From Flavobacterium sp. KACC 22763 (GTDB taxonomy: Bacteria; Bacteroidota; Bacteroidia; Flavobacteriales; Flavobacteriaceae), in the NCBI RefSeq assembly GCF_028736155.1, contig NZ_CP117879.1, positions 4,898,001-4,962,000 of the forward strand: a stretch of DNA of 64,000 nucleotides. The letters run 5' to 3'. Shown here piece by piece: positions 23,068-31,718 of the stretch. Position 1 is the first letter of the stretch; each line of letters begins with the position of its first letter. The position numbers and the translations under genes are program-made. Below the pieces are notes generated by a model that ran no database searches, was not told the DNA's origin, and worked only from the letters and a program-made list of their open reading frames with translations.

Positions 23068-24705
23068 TTACGCCAACATTGTAACTGGGCTTTCGATGTA
23101 TTGTTTTAATGTTTGTAAGAACTGAGCTCCAGTTGCACCGTCAATTGTTCTGTGGTCACAAGCTAATGATAACATCATTGTGTTTCCAACTACGATTTGA
23201 CCGTTTTTAACTACTGGTTTCTCAACAATTGCACCTACAGAAAGGATTGCAGAGTTTGGTTGGTTGATAATTGAATTGAATTCAGTAATACCAAACATAC
23301 CAAGGTTAGATACTGTAAAAGTACTTCCTTCCATTTCTTGTGGTCCAAGTTTTTTGTTTTTAGCTCTTCCAGCAAGATCTCTTACAGATCCACCAATTTG
23401 AGATAAACTCATAGCATCTGTAAATTTCAATACAGGAACTACTAATCCGTCCTCAACAGCTACGGCAACACCAATATTTACGTGGTGGTTGATGATGATA
23501 GCATCTTCTTTCCAAGTAGAGTTGATTTTTGGGTGTTTTTTCAATGCTAAAGCACAAGCTTTGATTACCATATCGTTGAAAGATACTTTTGTATCTGGAA
23601 CGCTGTTGATAGCAGCTCTAGCTTGCATTGCTTCGTCCATGCTTACTTCGATCACTAAGTTGTAGTGAGGAGCAGTGAATAAAGATTCAGAAAGACGTTT
23701 TGCAATGATTTTACGCATTTGAGAGTTTTTGATCTCTTCTGTGTAAACTTCACCAGCAGGAACAAATACTTTTGGAGCAGCAGGAGCAGATGCTTCTTGT
23801 TTAGCAGCAGGAGCTGAAGCAGCAGTTTGTGCTTGAGCAGATGGAGTAAAGTTTTCGATATCGCTTTTTACGATTCTTCCGTTTTCTCCAGATCCTTTAA
23901 CTTGATTTAATGAGATTCCTTTATCAGAAGCGATTTTTTTAGCTAATGGAGAAGCTAAAATTCTTCCTCCGTTTGAAGTTTCAGCAACAGTTTCTGTAGC
24001 TTGTGCAGCAGGAGCGGCTTTTGTTTCTTCAGCAGCAGGAGCACTTGCAGTTGCAGCGCCGCCAGCAGTAAAGTTGTCGGCAACTCCAGAAATGTCAGTT
24101 CCTGCAGGCCCAATGATAGCTAATAAGCTGTCAACAGGAGCAGTGCTTCCTTCTTGAATTCCGATGTATAATAATGTTCCAGCATTGAAAGACTCAAACT
24201 CCATAGTAGCTTTGTCTGTTTCAATTTCTGCTAAGATATCTCCTTCAGCTACTGTATCGCCAACTTTTTTCAACCAAGTTGCTACAGTACCTTCAGTCAT
24301 TGTATCACTTAAACGTGGCATAGTTACAACTATAACACCTTTTGGTAATTCAGCCGCAGCTTTTGCAGGAGCAGCAGTTTCAGTTTTTGCTTCAGCAGGA
24401 GCATCTGCTTTTGGAGCTTCAGCAGTAGGAGCGTCACCACCAGCTAAAAGAGCAGAAATATCTTCTCCTTCTTTACCAATGATTGCTAATAATGAATCAA
24501 CAGGAGCAGTTTCTCCAGCTTGAATTCCGATATGTAAAAGAGTTCCTTCGTTAAAAGATTCGAACTCCATTGTTGCTTTGTCTGTTTCAATTTCAGCTAA
24601 GATATCACCTTCGCTTACTTTGTCGCCTACTTTTTTAAGCCAAGTTGCTACCGTTCCTTCAGTCATAGTATCGCTCAAACGAGGCATTGTTACTTTAATC
24701 GCCAT
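23068..24705 (-). CDS. pdhC: pyruvate dehydrogenase complex E2, dihydrolipoamide acetyltransferase
   Basis: The E2 core of the pyruvate dehydrogenase complex transfers acetyl groups to CoA. The 545 residues hold two near-identical lipoyl domains (about 1-78 and 128-205), each with the lipoylated Lys in EIETDKATMEFESF. Ala/Pro-rich linkers separate them. The E1/E3-binding domain (about 250-285, ILASPLAKKIASDKG) and the catalytic domain (about 315-545) with DHRTIDGATGAQFL at the active-site His follow. It begins 4 nt after the pdhA stop. The E1 beta gene is not adjacent, so the complex is encoded at more than one locus. Confidence 0.96.
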   Translation of the reverse strand: MAIKVTMPRLSDTMTEGTVATWLKKVGDKVSEGDILAEIETDKATMEFESFNEGTLLHIGIQAGETAPVDSLLAIIGKEGEDISALLAGGDAPTAEAPKADAPAEAKTETAAPAKAAAELPKGVIVVTMPRLSDTMTEGTVATWLKKVGDTVAEGDILAEIETDKATMEFESFNAGTLLYIGIQEGSTAPVDSLLAIIGPAGTDISGVADNFTAGGAATASAPAAEETKAAPAAQATETVAETSNGGRILASPLAKKIASDKGISLNQVKGSGENGRIVKSDIENFTPSAQAQTAASAPAAKQEASAPAAPKVFVPAGEVYTEEIKNSQMRKIIAKRLSESLFTAPHYNLVIEVSMDEAMQARAAINSVPDTKVSFNDMVIKACALALKKHPKINSTWKEDAIIINHHVNIGVAVAVEDGLVVPVLKFTDAMSLSQIGGSVRDLAGRAKNKKLGPQEMEGSTFTVSNLGMFGITEFNSIINQPNSAILSVGAIVEKPVVKNGQIVVGNTMMLSLACDHRTIDGATGAQFLQTLKQYIESPVTMLA

Positions 24706-24709
24706 GATA

Positions 24710-25708
24710 TTATAATTTATGAGGTGTAAATGGATAGTCTTCTTGTGCGTATACTACATCGTATAATTGTTTTAAGTCTGGGTATGGAGATTCTTCAGCG
24801 AATTTCGCACACTCTTCAACCAAGTCTTTAACTCTTTGGTCAATTACTTCAATTTCTTCTTCAGTAGCATATTTTTGATCCAAGATTACGTCAAGAACTT
24901 GCGTAATTGGGTCGATTTTTTTGTACTCTTCAACCTCTTCTTTAGAACGGTATAATTGTGCATCAGACATAGAGTGTCCTCTGTAACGGTACGTTTTCAT
25001 TTCAAGGAAAGTTGGTCCGTCTCCGCGACGCGCTCTTTCGATAGCTTCGTGCATTGCTTCGGCAACTTTTACAGGGTTCATTCCGTCAACTGGTCCGCAA
25101 GGCATTTCGTAACCTAAACCTAGTTTCCAGATGTCAGTATGGTTTGCAGTTCTTTCTACAGAAGTTCCCATTGCATAACCGTTGTTTTCAACGATAAATA
25201 CAACTGGAAGTTTCCATAACATAGCCATGTTGAAAGCTTCGTGAAGAGAACCTTGTCTAGCAGCACCATCACCAAAATAAGTCATAGTAACACCGCCAGT
25301 ATTAAAATATTTATCTGCGAAAGCGATACCCGCCCCAACTGGGATTTGAGCACCTACGATTCCGTGTCCACCGTAAAAACCGTGTTCTTTAGAGAAAATG
25401 TGCATAGAACCTCCCATACCTTTAGAAGTTCCTGTTGCTTTTCCTAAAAGTTCTGCCATTACGTTTCTAGGATCAACTCCCATACCGATTGGCTGAACGT
25501 GGTTTCTGTAAGCAGTAATCATTTTATCTTTGGTCAAATCCATAGCGTGCAAAGCACCTGCTAGTACAGCTTCTTGACCATTATATAAGTGTAGAAAACC
25601 TCTAACTTTTTGTTGGATGTATAACGCTGCAAGTTTGTCTTCAAACTTTCTCCAAAGTAGCATGTCTTCATACCACTTTAAATATACCTCTTTTGTAACT
25701 TCTTTCAT
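24710..25708 (-). CDS. pdhA: pyruvate dehydrogenase E1 component, alpha subunit
   Basis: A 332-residue thiamine-diphosphate-dependent subunit that decarboxylates pyruvate. The TPP motif GDGAARQGSLHEAFNMA...ENNGYAMGTS is visible at about residues 145-185, and the regulatory-loop-like YRYRGHSMSDAQLYR at about 240-254. The gene is first in the pdhA-pdhC operon, with a likely promoter about 100 bp upstream. E1 beta is presumably encoded elsewhere. Confidence 0.96.
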   Translation of the reverse strand: MKEVTKEVYLKWYEDMLLWRKFEDKLAALYIQQKVRGFLHLYNGQEAVLAGALHAMDLTKDKMITAYRNHVQPIGMGVDPRNVMAELLGKATGTSKGMGGSMHIFSKEHGFYGGHGIVGAQIPVGAGIAFADKYFNTGGVTMTYFGDGAARQGSLHEAFNMAMLWKLPVVFIVENNGYAMGTSVERTANHTDIWKLGLGYEMPCGPVDGMNPVKVAEAMHEAIERARRGDGPTFLEMKTYRYRGHSMSDAQLYRSKEEVEEYKKIDPITQVLDVILDQKYATEEEIEVIDQRVKDLVEECAKFAEESPYPDLKQLYDVVYAQEDYPFTPHKL

Positions 25709-25809
25709 CTGAATTCTTTCTTTTGCTAAAGTTGTTTGTGTTATCGATTATTGTGCCTGTAACGCAAAATAGTTTCCTCCCACAAATTTGCGCCCGAAAG
25801 GTCGGGATG

Positions 25810-25817
25810 CAAAAATA
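25810..25817 (-). promoter_or_regulatory. -7 element of the pdhA promoter
   Basis: TATTTTTG on the minus strand matches TAnnTTTG. It would give a leader of about 95 nt that contains a small hairpin (cccgaaaggtcggg, 25793-25806). Confidence 0.45.
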
Positions 25818-25867
25818 AGACATTACATTTAAGAACTAAAATTAAAACGCTACTTTTTGGCTTTTTT

Positions 25868-26350
25868 TTACAAGAACTTTTTGTCGAACATCAATGGGAG
25901 CAAATTTTTTAGGGATGATGATTTATAAATTTCACCAATTTCTCCCATAAAATAGATTTCAATAGGGGTATCTTGTTTTATTTCGTATTCGGCGATTGAT
26001 TGTCGGCACGATCCACATGGCGGAATAGGGGCAGTAGTCTGATTGAGGTCTGAAGCGGCTGTAATTGCCATTTTTAAGATTTTGGCCTCCGGGTATGCGC
26101 TTCCTGCATAAAAAATAGCAGTGCGTTCTGCGCAAAGTCCAGACGGATAAGCTGCATTTTCTTGATTAGAACCTAAGATAACTTTTCCATTATCTAAAAG
26201 TAAAGCCGCGCCAACTTTAAATTGTGAATAAGGGGCGTAAGCTTTTTTTCTGATTTCGACAGCTTGGTTCATTAAATCTTGAATTTCGGCTGGAAGTTCA
26301 TTTAAATTATCAAATAGTGTAAATGAAGTGGTTAAATTAATTTCTTTCAT
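25868..26350 (-). CDS. cdd: cytidine deaminase
   Basis: A 160-residue zinc enzyme that converts cytidine and deoxycytidine to uridines in pyrimidine salvage. The zinc/catalytic motif CAERTAIFYAG is at about residues 74-84, and the second motif PPCGSCRQSIAEY at about 109-121. AYAPYSQFKVGAALL is the substrate-binding opening. Size and motifs fit the small homotetrameric form. It is a single gene behind the porV terminator. Confidence 0.95.
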   Translation of the reverse strand: MKEINLTTSFTLFDNLNELPAEIQDLMNQAVEIRKKAYAPYSQFKVGAALLLDNGKVILGSNQENAAYPSGLCAERTAIFYAGSAYPEAKILKMAITAASDLNQTTAPIPPCGSCRQSIAEYEIKQDTPIEIYFMGEIGEIYKSSSLKNLLPLMFDKKFL

Positions 26351-26369
26351 CTGTTTATAAGGGAAAAAA

Positions 26370-26402
26370 AATCCAAATTCCTAAAATGCCGGAATTTGGA
26401 TT
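26370..26402 (-). terminator. terminator of porV
   Basis: AATCCAAATTCC and GGAATTTGGATT form a 12-bp stem, followed by a T8 run on the minus strand, between porV and cdd. Confidence 0.75.
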
Positions 26403-26429
26403 GAATTATTTTTATGTTAATCGCCTTTC

Positions 26430-27635
26430 TTAATAAGTGTCGTATTTGTCTCCAAAGTTAAACGTTAAAGAGAAACGAAGCGTGTTTTCTAACGGGTTTT
26501 TTATTTTAGATGCTGAGAATAAGTACGAAACATCAATTTTCATAATGTTGTATTTAAATCCTGCTCCTAAAGAGAAAAATTGTTTAGCACCTTTTTCTGG
26601 GCTTTCGTGGTAGTATCCTAAACGGAATGCAAAAGCATCTTGATACATATATTCTCCAGCGATACTGTAGGTTACTTCTTTCATTTCTTCTTTAAATCCG
26701 CCTGGTGCATCTCCAAAAGATTTGAACATTCCTTCAAACCAGCCAATATCATTATAATTTCTATAGCCGATATCTGTTGCTTCTTGTTGAGAAATATCTT
26801 CAGGGTCATCAAAGTCTCCGTCACCATTTACATCTACAGGTGTTCCGATTCCTGGAGGAGTTGGAACTAAAAGTTTAGTAAGTTCAGCGCTTAAAGTAAG
26901 TTTGTTGTAATCATCAAAAATAAAGTCAAATCCTCCTCCTAATCTTAAATTAGCTGGTAGGAAGTTTGAACTTACATTGTCATTATCATAACTGATTTTT
27001 GGCCCCATATTCTGAAGGTTGATACCAGCTCTCCATCTACCGTTGAAATCTTGATAAGCAATTTCTTCCGATTGGTAAAAAGCAGCTACGTCTACCGCAA
27101 ATGAACTTGCAGATGTGGCATCAACTTCTTCTGAAGCGACTTTTAAATTCGAGTTAATAAAACGAGCAGCAACTGCCATAGAGAACTCTTCACTTAATTT
27201 AAGTGAGTATGATCCGTCTAAAGCAAATTCGTTTGGATTTACTTCTCGCACCGCTTCATTTGGGTCTCCAGTGTATCTCAACTCGATTCCTCCAAAACCA
27301 AAATAACGAAAACTTCCTGCAAATGCACTTCGCTCGTTGATTTTGTTGTAATACGTAACCTGACCTAGCGAAATATCATTGGCGAGATCTGTCAAATAAG
27401 GGGTGTAACTGATGGAAAGGCCTTGTGCATCTTCAGAAAATGCATACTTGGCAGGGTTCCATTGTTGTGAGAAAACGTCGGCAGAAGTGGCTACACCTTG
27501 ATCTGCCAAACCAGCTGCTCTAGCATCAGCAGCGACTAATAAAAAAGGTACTCCAGTAACAATAGGCCTTGATTCCTGGGCCTTTGAGGTGTAAATGCTA
27601 AAAATACAAATTAGTAAAAGTGATAGTTTTTTCAT
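26430..27635 (-). CDS. porV: type IX secretion system outer-membrane protein PorV
   Basis: A 401-residue outer-membrane beta-barrel of the FadL-like PorV family. It receives T9SS cargo from the Sov translocon and carries it to the PorU sortase. A signal peptide ends YTSKAQE, and the mature amino terminus has the characteristic ESRPIVTGVPFLLVAADARAAG. DVFSQQWNPAKYAF and RYFGFGGIEL follow, then many amphipathic strands to a C-terminal Phe-rich strand (LRFSLTFNFGD). It lies 40 bp downstream of porU on the same strand but has its own -7 box (27661-27668) and terminator, so it may be made in excess over PorU. Confidence 0.96.
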   Translation of the reverse strand: MKKLSLLLICIFSIYTSKAQESRPIVTGVPFLLVAADARAAGLADQGVATSADVFSQQWNPAKYAFSEDAQGLSISYTPYLTDLANDISLGQVTYYNKINERSAFAGSFRYFGFGGIELRYTGDPNEAVREVNPNEFALDGSYSLKLSEEFSMAVAARFINSNLKVASEEVDATSASSFAVDVAAFYQSEEIAYQDFNGRWRAGINLQNMGPKISYDNDNVSSNFLPANLRLGGGFDFIFDDYNKLTLSAELTKLLVPTPPGIGTPVDVNGDGDFDDPEDISQQEATDIGYRNYNDIGWFEGMFKSFGDAPGGFKEEMKEVTYSIAGEYMYQDAFAFRLGYYHESPEKGAKQFFSLGAGFKYNIMKIDVSYLFSASKIKNPLENTLRFSLTFNFGDKYDTY

Positions 27636-27660
27636 TTATGGGATTAGTGTTTTGGTAGTG

Positions 27661-27668
27661 CAAATATA
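27661..27668 (-). promoter_or_regulatory. -7 element of the porV promoter
   Basis: TATATTTG on the minus strand matches TAnnTTTG, between the porU stop and the porV start, 25 bp before the ATG. Confidence 0.6.
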
Positions 27669-27675
27669 TATAATA

Positions 27676-30600
27676 TTATAGGATGACAAGCTTTTCGTAT
27701 TTTTCTGCTTTTTTATTTGTTAAATTCGATTTTACAGTCAGTTTGTAAATATATACTCCTTTTCCGATTCTGTCGCCAAAATCGTCTCTTCCGTCCCATG
27801 TTATTTCTCTTGATAAAAACCCTTCTGTTGTAACAGTTTGGTTTTTTGTCCAGACTACTTTTCCTGTAATTGTCATCACCTGAACTTGTACGTCTAATGG
27901 TTCATAAGGTCTATTATGGGAAAACCAAAATTGTGTATAAGTTGAAAATGGATTTGGGTAATTAAGAACGTGTGATAATGTCAAAGAATCATCTCCTACA
28001 ACTGTAAATTGAATCTCACTCGTAACGGGATTATTGTAAACATCCCAAGCGGTAAAACTTACGGTATGCAGTCCAGGAGCTAAATTTCGGAATGGAAAAC
28101 GTAGATTTCCGTTGGTGTAATCATCTAATTTTGTCTGATAATAATCATTCAAAATGTAAGGATTACTTACGTCTCCATCTAAAATAGCGACAATATCATG
28201 TCCGATTCCGCTTGCTGTATTAATTCCGTTCTCATCTTCTAAAAAAGCCAAAAGAAATGGCGATTCATTTGTAATTCCACCAGATACAAAAGTTTCATCG
28301 TTCATATATAACTTCACTTTTGGACTTATATTGTCCTGAGGTGCATTTTCGTTAATTCCTCCAATTTTTATGGTATTATTATAGCCAGTTTGGTTTTCTA
28401 ATGATTCATTTTTTTTTGAATAAAAGCTGATTCTGCCATTGTCAACAGGGATTCTAATGTCTCTAGGAACAACAAAGCTAAATTCAAATTGACCGTTGGT
28501 AACTGATGCATTTCCTCTAAAAATGGTTTCGCCAAGAGTCTTAAATTGCATTGGAGGGCTAAAACCGTCATTATTTAAAGTGGTATTCGTAATTAATTTG
28601 TCAAATATAGCGGTAGCCAATTCTCCATTATAATTGCTTAAAAGGATGTTGTTTTCGTCTGTGATTTCTCCTGAAATTTTAATTTTTGACAATGATTTCA
28701 AATCAGGAATTGCTTGCGAAATCACAATATCGTTTACTTTTGTTAAATTAATTCTCGGTTTTGGAATAGCGAGCATTAAAGCGGGATCGCCGATATAAAA
28801 TACAACATTGCTAGAAGAGCTCGGATTTTCATTTTTGGATATTCTTAAGGATTCTGCAATAGTATTGTATTGATTTGAGCCATAAGAAAGAAGGTTTTTG
28901 TTAATTGTTCTGTTGAATTCTTCGGCGTTTGTCTGTCCGATTTCGCGAACTGTAGTCAGCATTGAAATTGCACCTCCTTTTGGATTCCAATACACATATT
29001 CTCCAGCTGTAGGTCTTGTTGGATCGTCAAAACGAGAAAATTCACATGTGATTGTAATGAATAGTGGATATTTGTATTGATTGGTAAGGTTTTGTCCATC
29101 AGATTTCTCCCAAATTCTTTCGCTGGCCAATCCATCCTCGCCGCCATGTCCTAAATAATTAAATATTAGGGCACCTTTTTCAAAAGCATTAAAAAAGTCG
29201 GTTCTTGCTTTTGGGTATCTCGATCCGCCTGCAGAAGCTTCTTGAGTGTAAGCGTCTAGAAAAATTTTGTCGATATTGAAAAAAGGTTTTTCAGTCGCGA
29301 TTTGATCTGCAAGAGCATTTTGGTTTGCTTGTAAAGTCTGGTCGCCTGCTTTGTCGGAGTCATCGCTAATTAAAACTACATTGTTTCGCCAGTTCCCATA
29401 AGATTTTGTGTCATGATATTCTAAAACTTTATTTACCATTTCCTGCGCTTGCGCATTGTCTGAAACTAACATTCTTCCTAAGGCAATATCAATTCCGGCA
29501 AGAGACGGAATGACAACTCCTTCGTTAGTGTCCATCAATCCGTAAAAATCATCAGAAGCAAATGAAGCTTCACCTACGGTATTACTTATTAAGGATTGAT
29601 ATATAGGTACAATATTAGTGTTATTCGAAATTCTGTCTTTGTAATCATACGAAGCATCTCCGAATAGATTTATGTAGCGTACTTTTCTCTCTGTAGACGA
29701 AGCATTGTCATAAATATATTTGATACAATTTCTGATAGCGACAATATCTTGTTTGCCAGAAGAAAATTCTTGATAGATGTTTTCTAATGCAATAACTTTT
29801 ACATTTAAATGGGAGTTTGTTCTATGGAAATTGGCCAATCTCTCGGCTTGAGAAGCTAAAGATTTTGGAGTTATTATAACATAATCAATATCCTGAAAAA
29901 TATTTTGGCTGTTTCTAAAAAGTGTTCCTTTTAAATTCTGATTGGCAATTTTTGACTGATTTTCTTTTAATGGAGCGTAATAATCAGAAGGATCTATTGC
30001 AATGTATTTTTTAACCTCTCCTAAATTAGCTTTAAAGCTAAAAGAAGGCAGATTGGTGTTTTCAATTTTAGAAGCATTGTATAGGTCTGTAACGTCCCAG
30101 ATTTGAGTTATTCCTGATGCGTTTCCAATTGTATAATTGGCAATTCCAGCTGTAGAACCCGCAGCGTTGTATTGAAAATGAAATTGTTTTCCTGTGCCTA
30201 AAAGTTTTCGTTTTGCAGTTAGGTTGATGTAATCTAAATAGCCTTTTGATCCTGGAACACCATTATTATTATAAGTAAGTTTTATTTTGATATTGTCTGT
30301 TCCAGTAAATTGAGCATTTGCAGGGAGTTTGCCTATTGTGTATTTCGTGTCAGAGTTAGCTATTAAAGATGGGAAGCTTATAGAACCTACGCTTTGTCCG
30401 TTGGCTGTTATGGCAAAAGAAGTAGGCGTTAAAGACGCAGCGGCTGCGCTTAACTCTATTTTCACAGGTACAGAAGTGTCAAGATTTGGAAAACTAAAAG
30501 TGAACTCCTGCTCTTGATTAATGTCAAATGATTCTCCGAGCCATTGACGTCCAAGATGCACAATGTTGGTTTGGTCAATTTCATGGTATTGATAGTCATC

Positions 30601-31512
30601 AAACGTGTTTAACTCTAAAGTGCTGTTTCCTGTCGGTTGATTTAGGTTCTGAATTCGCTTTCCATCACCGCCAGAAACGGTGATATAATAATAGGACTTG
30701 TTGTCGTATAAGTTAATGTTGGTTTGGCTTTCGGAATTCCAGTTGTCAGTTCCTTCAGCATAAAAAAGAATATAATCTTCATTGTTAAAAACACCGTCGT
30801 TTTCGCCAGCTATCTGAATTGCGTTTTCTGTTAAATCATTAGGATAATAAGCACTGTTGGCAAGAGGAAGCATTCGTCCTCCGTTTCCATAGATTTTGAT
30901 TCTTCTCGGATCAACTTTAGATGCGTCGAAACCTAAGCTTTGTAAAAAAGACCTGTCTATTTTATAAACTCCTGATTTCTGAATATAAAAGCGATACCAA
31001 TCTCCAGAAGCCAAAACAGAATTTACAATTGCGGCAGATTTTTGAAACGAGGAAACAGATGCAGTTCGTGCGGTTGTATTGTTAATAAAGTAAGAAAAGG
31101 ACTTTATTCGTTTGTAGCTGTTTCCTTCTTTAATTATAGGAGACAAAGAAAGGAAAGAATATTGTATGTCTCTTGCGTTGGTCACAATTACCGATTCGTT
31201 TGGTTTTTCAGGGATGTTTTCAGGTGTTAAATCGCCTAAATCTGTTCTGGAAATTGATTCGTAAACAATGTTGCTAATTTGCGCAGAACTGCCAGCTGAA
31301 ATGCCAGATTGATTTAGATTTTGAAGCAATATTATGCTTTTTTTTGTAATGTCGAAGCGAAAACTGCTTCCTGAGAAGTATGGAATTGTGATTTTGTTTT
31401 CGCCATAATTTACCTCTTTTTTGTTTTGCCAATCGATTGTTATAGTCCCATTTGTCTGTGAAAACGAGAGAATTGGAATTAAAAAAAAGTAAATTAGAAA
31501 TGCTTGCTTCAT
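27676..31512 (-). CDS. porU: type IX secretion system sortase PorU
   Basis: A 1278-residue surface protease/sortase of the gingipain (C25) family. It removes the C-terminal targeting domain of T9SS cargo and attaches cargo to the surface. The signal peptide ends ILSFSQT. The catalytic dyad appears as His789 in YLGHGGEDG and Cys823 in FITITCEFSRF, the normal C25 arrangement. The C-terminal 90 residues (LNYPNPFSTYTQF...GKGVYIYKLTV) form a CTD-like domain that PorU keeps. Length and domain order match the family. It is divergent from gldJ across a 206-bp spacer and upstream of porV. Confidence 0.96.
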   Translation of the reverse strand: MKQAFLIYFFLIPILSFSQTNGTITIDWQNKKEVNYGENKITIPYFSGSSFRFDITKKSIILLQNLNQSGISAGSSAQISNIVYESISRTDLGDLTPENIPEKPNESVIVTNARDIQYSFLSLSPIIKEGNSYKRIKSFSYFINNTTARTASVSSFQKSAAIVNSVLASGDWYRFYIQKSGVYKIDRSFLQSLGFDASKVDPRRIKIYGNGGRMLPLANSAYYPNDLTENAIQIAGENDGVFNNEDYILFYAEGTDNWNSESQTNINLYDNKSYYYITVSGGDGKRIQNLNQPTGNSTLELNTFDDYQYHEIDQTNIVHLGRQWLGESFDINQEQEFTFSFPNLDTSVPVKIELSAAAASLTPTSFAITANGQSVGSISFPSLIANSDTKYTIGKLPANAQFTGTDNIKIKLTYNNNGVPGSKGYLDYINLTAKRKLLGTGKQFHFQYNAAGSTAGIANYTIGNASGITQIWDVTDLYNASKIENTNLPSFSFKANLGEVKKYIAIDPSDYYAPLKENQSKIANQNLKGTLFRNSQNIFQDIDYVIITPKSLASQAERLANFHRTNSHLNVKVIALENIYQEFSSGKQDIVAIRNCIKYIYDNASSTERKVRYINLFGDASYDYKDRISNNTNIVPIYQSLISNTVGEASFASDDFYGLMDTNEGVVIPSLAGIDIALGRMLVSDNAQAQEMVNKVLEYHDTKSYGNWRNNVVLISDDSDKAGDQTLQANQNALADQIATEKPFFNIDKIFLDAYTQEASAGGSRYPKARTDFFNAFEKGALIFNYLGHGGEDGLASERIWEKSDGQNLTNQYKYPLFITITCEFSRFDDPTRPTAGEYVYWNPKGGAISMLTTVREIGQTNAEEFNRTINKNLLSYGSNQYNTIAESLRISKNENPSSSSNVVFYIGDPALMLAIPKPRINLTKVNDIVISQAIPDLKSLSKIKISGEITDENNILLSNYNGELATAIFDKLITNTTLNNDGFSPPMQFKTLGETIFRGNASVTNGQFEFSFVVPRDIRIPVDNGRISFYSKKNESLENQTGYNNTIKIGGINENAPQDNISPKVKLYMNDETFVSGGITNESPFLLAFLEDENGINTASGIGHDIVAILDGDVSNPYILNDYYQTKLDDYTNGNLRFPFRNLAPGLHTVSFTAWDVYNNPVTSEIQFTVVGDDSLTLSHVLNYPNPFSTYTQFWFSHNRPYEPLDVQVQVMTITGKVVWTKNQTVTTEGFLSREITWDGRDDFGDRIGKGVYIYKLTVKSNLTNKKAEKYEKLVIL

Positions 31513-31594
31513 CGGTTAAAAAGGCGAAATTTAATTAAAAAATAATTAGTAAGTAAAAATATAGTATTTCATGTTATAGTAATAATAAAAAGTA

Positions 31595-31602
31595 TATTTT
31601 TG
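31595..31602 (+). promoter_or_regulatory. -7 element of the gldJ promoter
   Basis: TATTTTTG matches TAnnTTTG and would give a leader of about 110 nt. A weaker TATATTGC-type box lies nearer the gene at about 31688. Confidence 0.4.
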
Positions 31603-31718
31603 CGTTCGTAACTAAAGGTTATTTTCTGGTAAAAAACAGCTAAATAAAATTATTAGAACAGATGTTGCCAATTAAATGTTAATTATTATATTGCAGCACC
31701 TAAATTTATCACCTAAGA

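Noticed and set aside
23068..24705. Two nearly identical stretches in pdhC, possible assembly duplication
   Set aside because: They are the two lipoyl domains, a normal feature of E2 proteins, separated by distinct Ala/Pro linkers.
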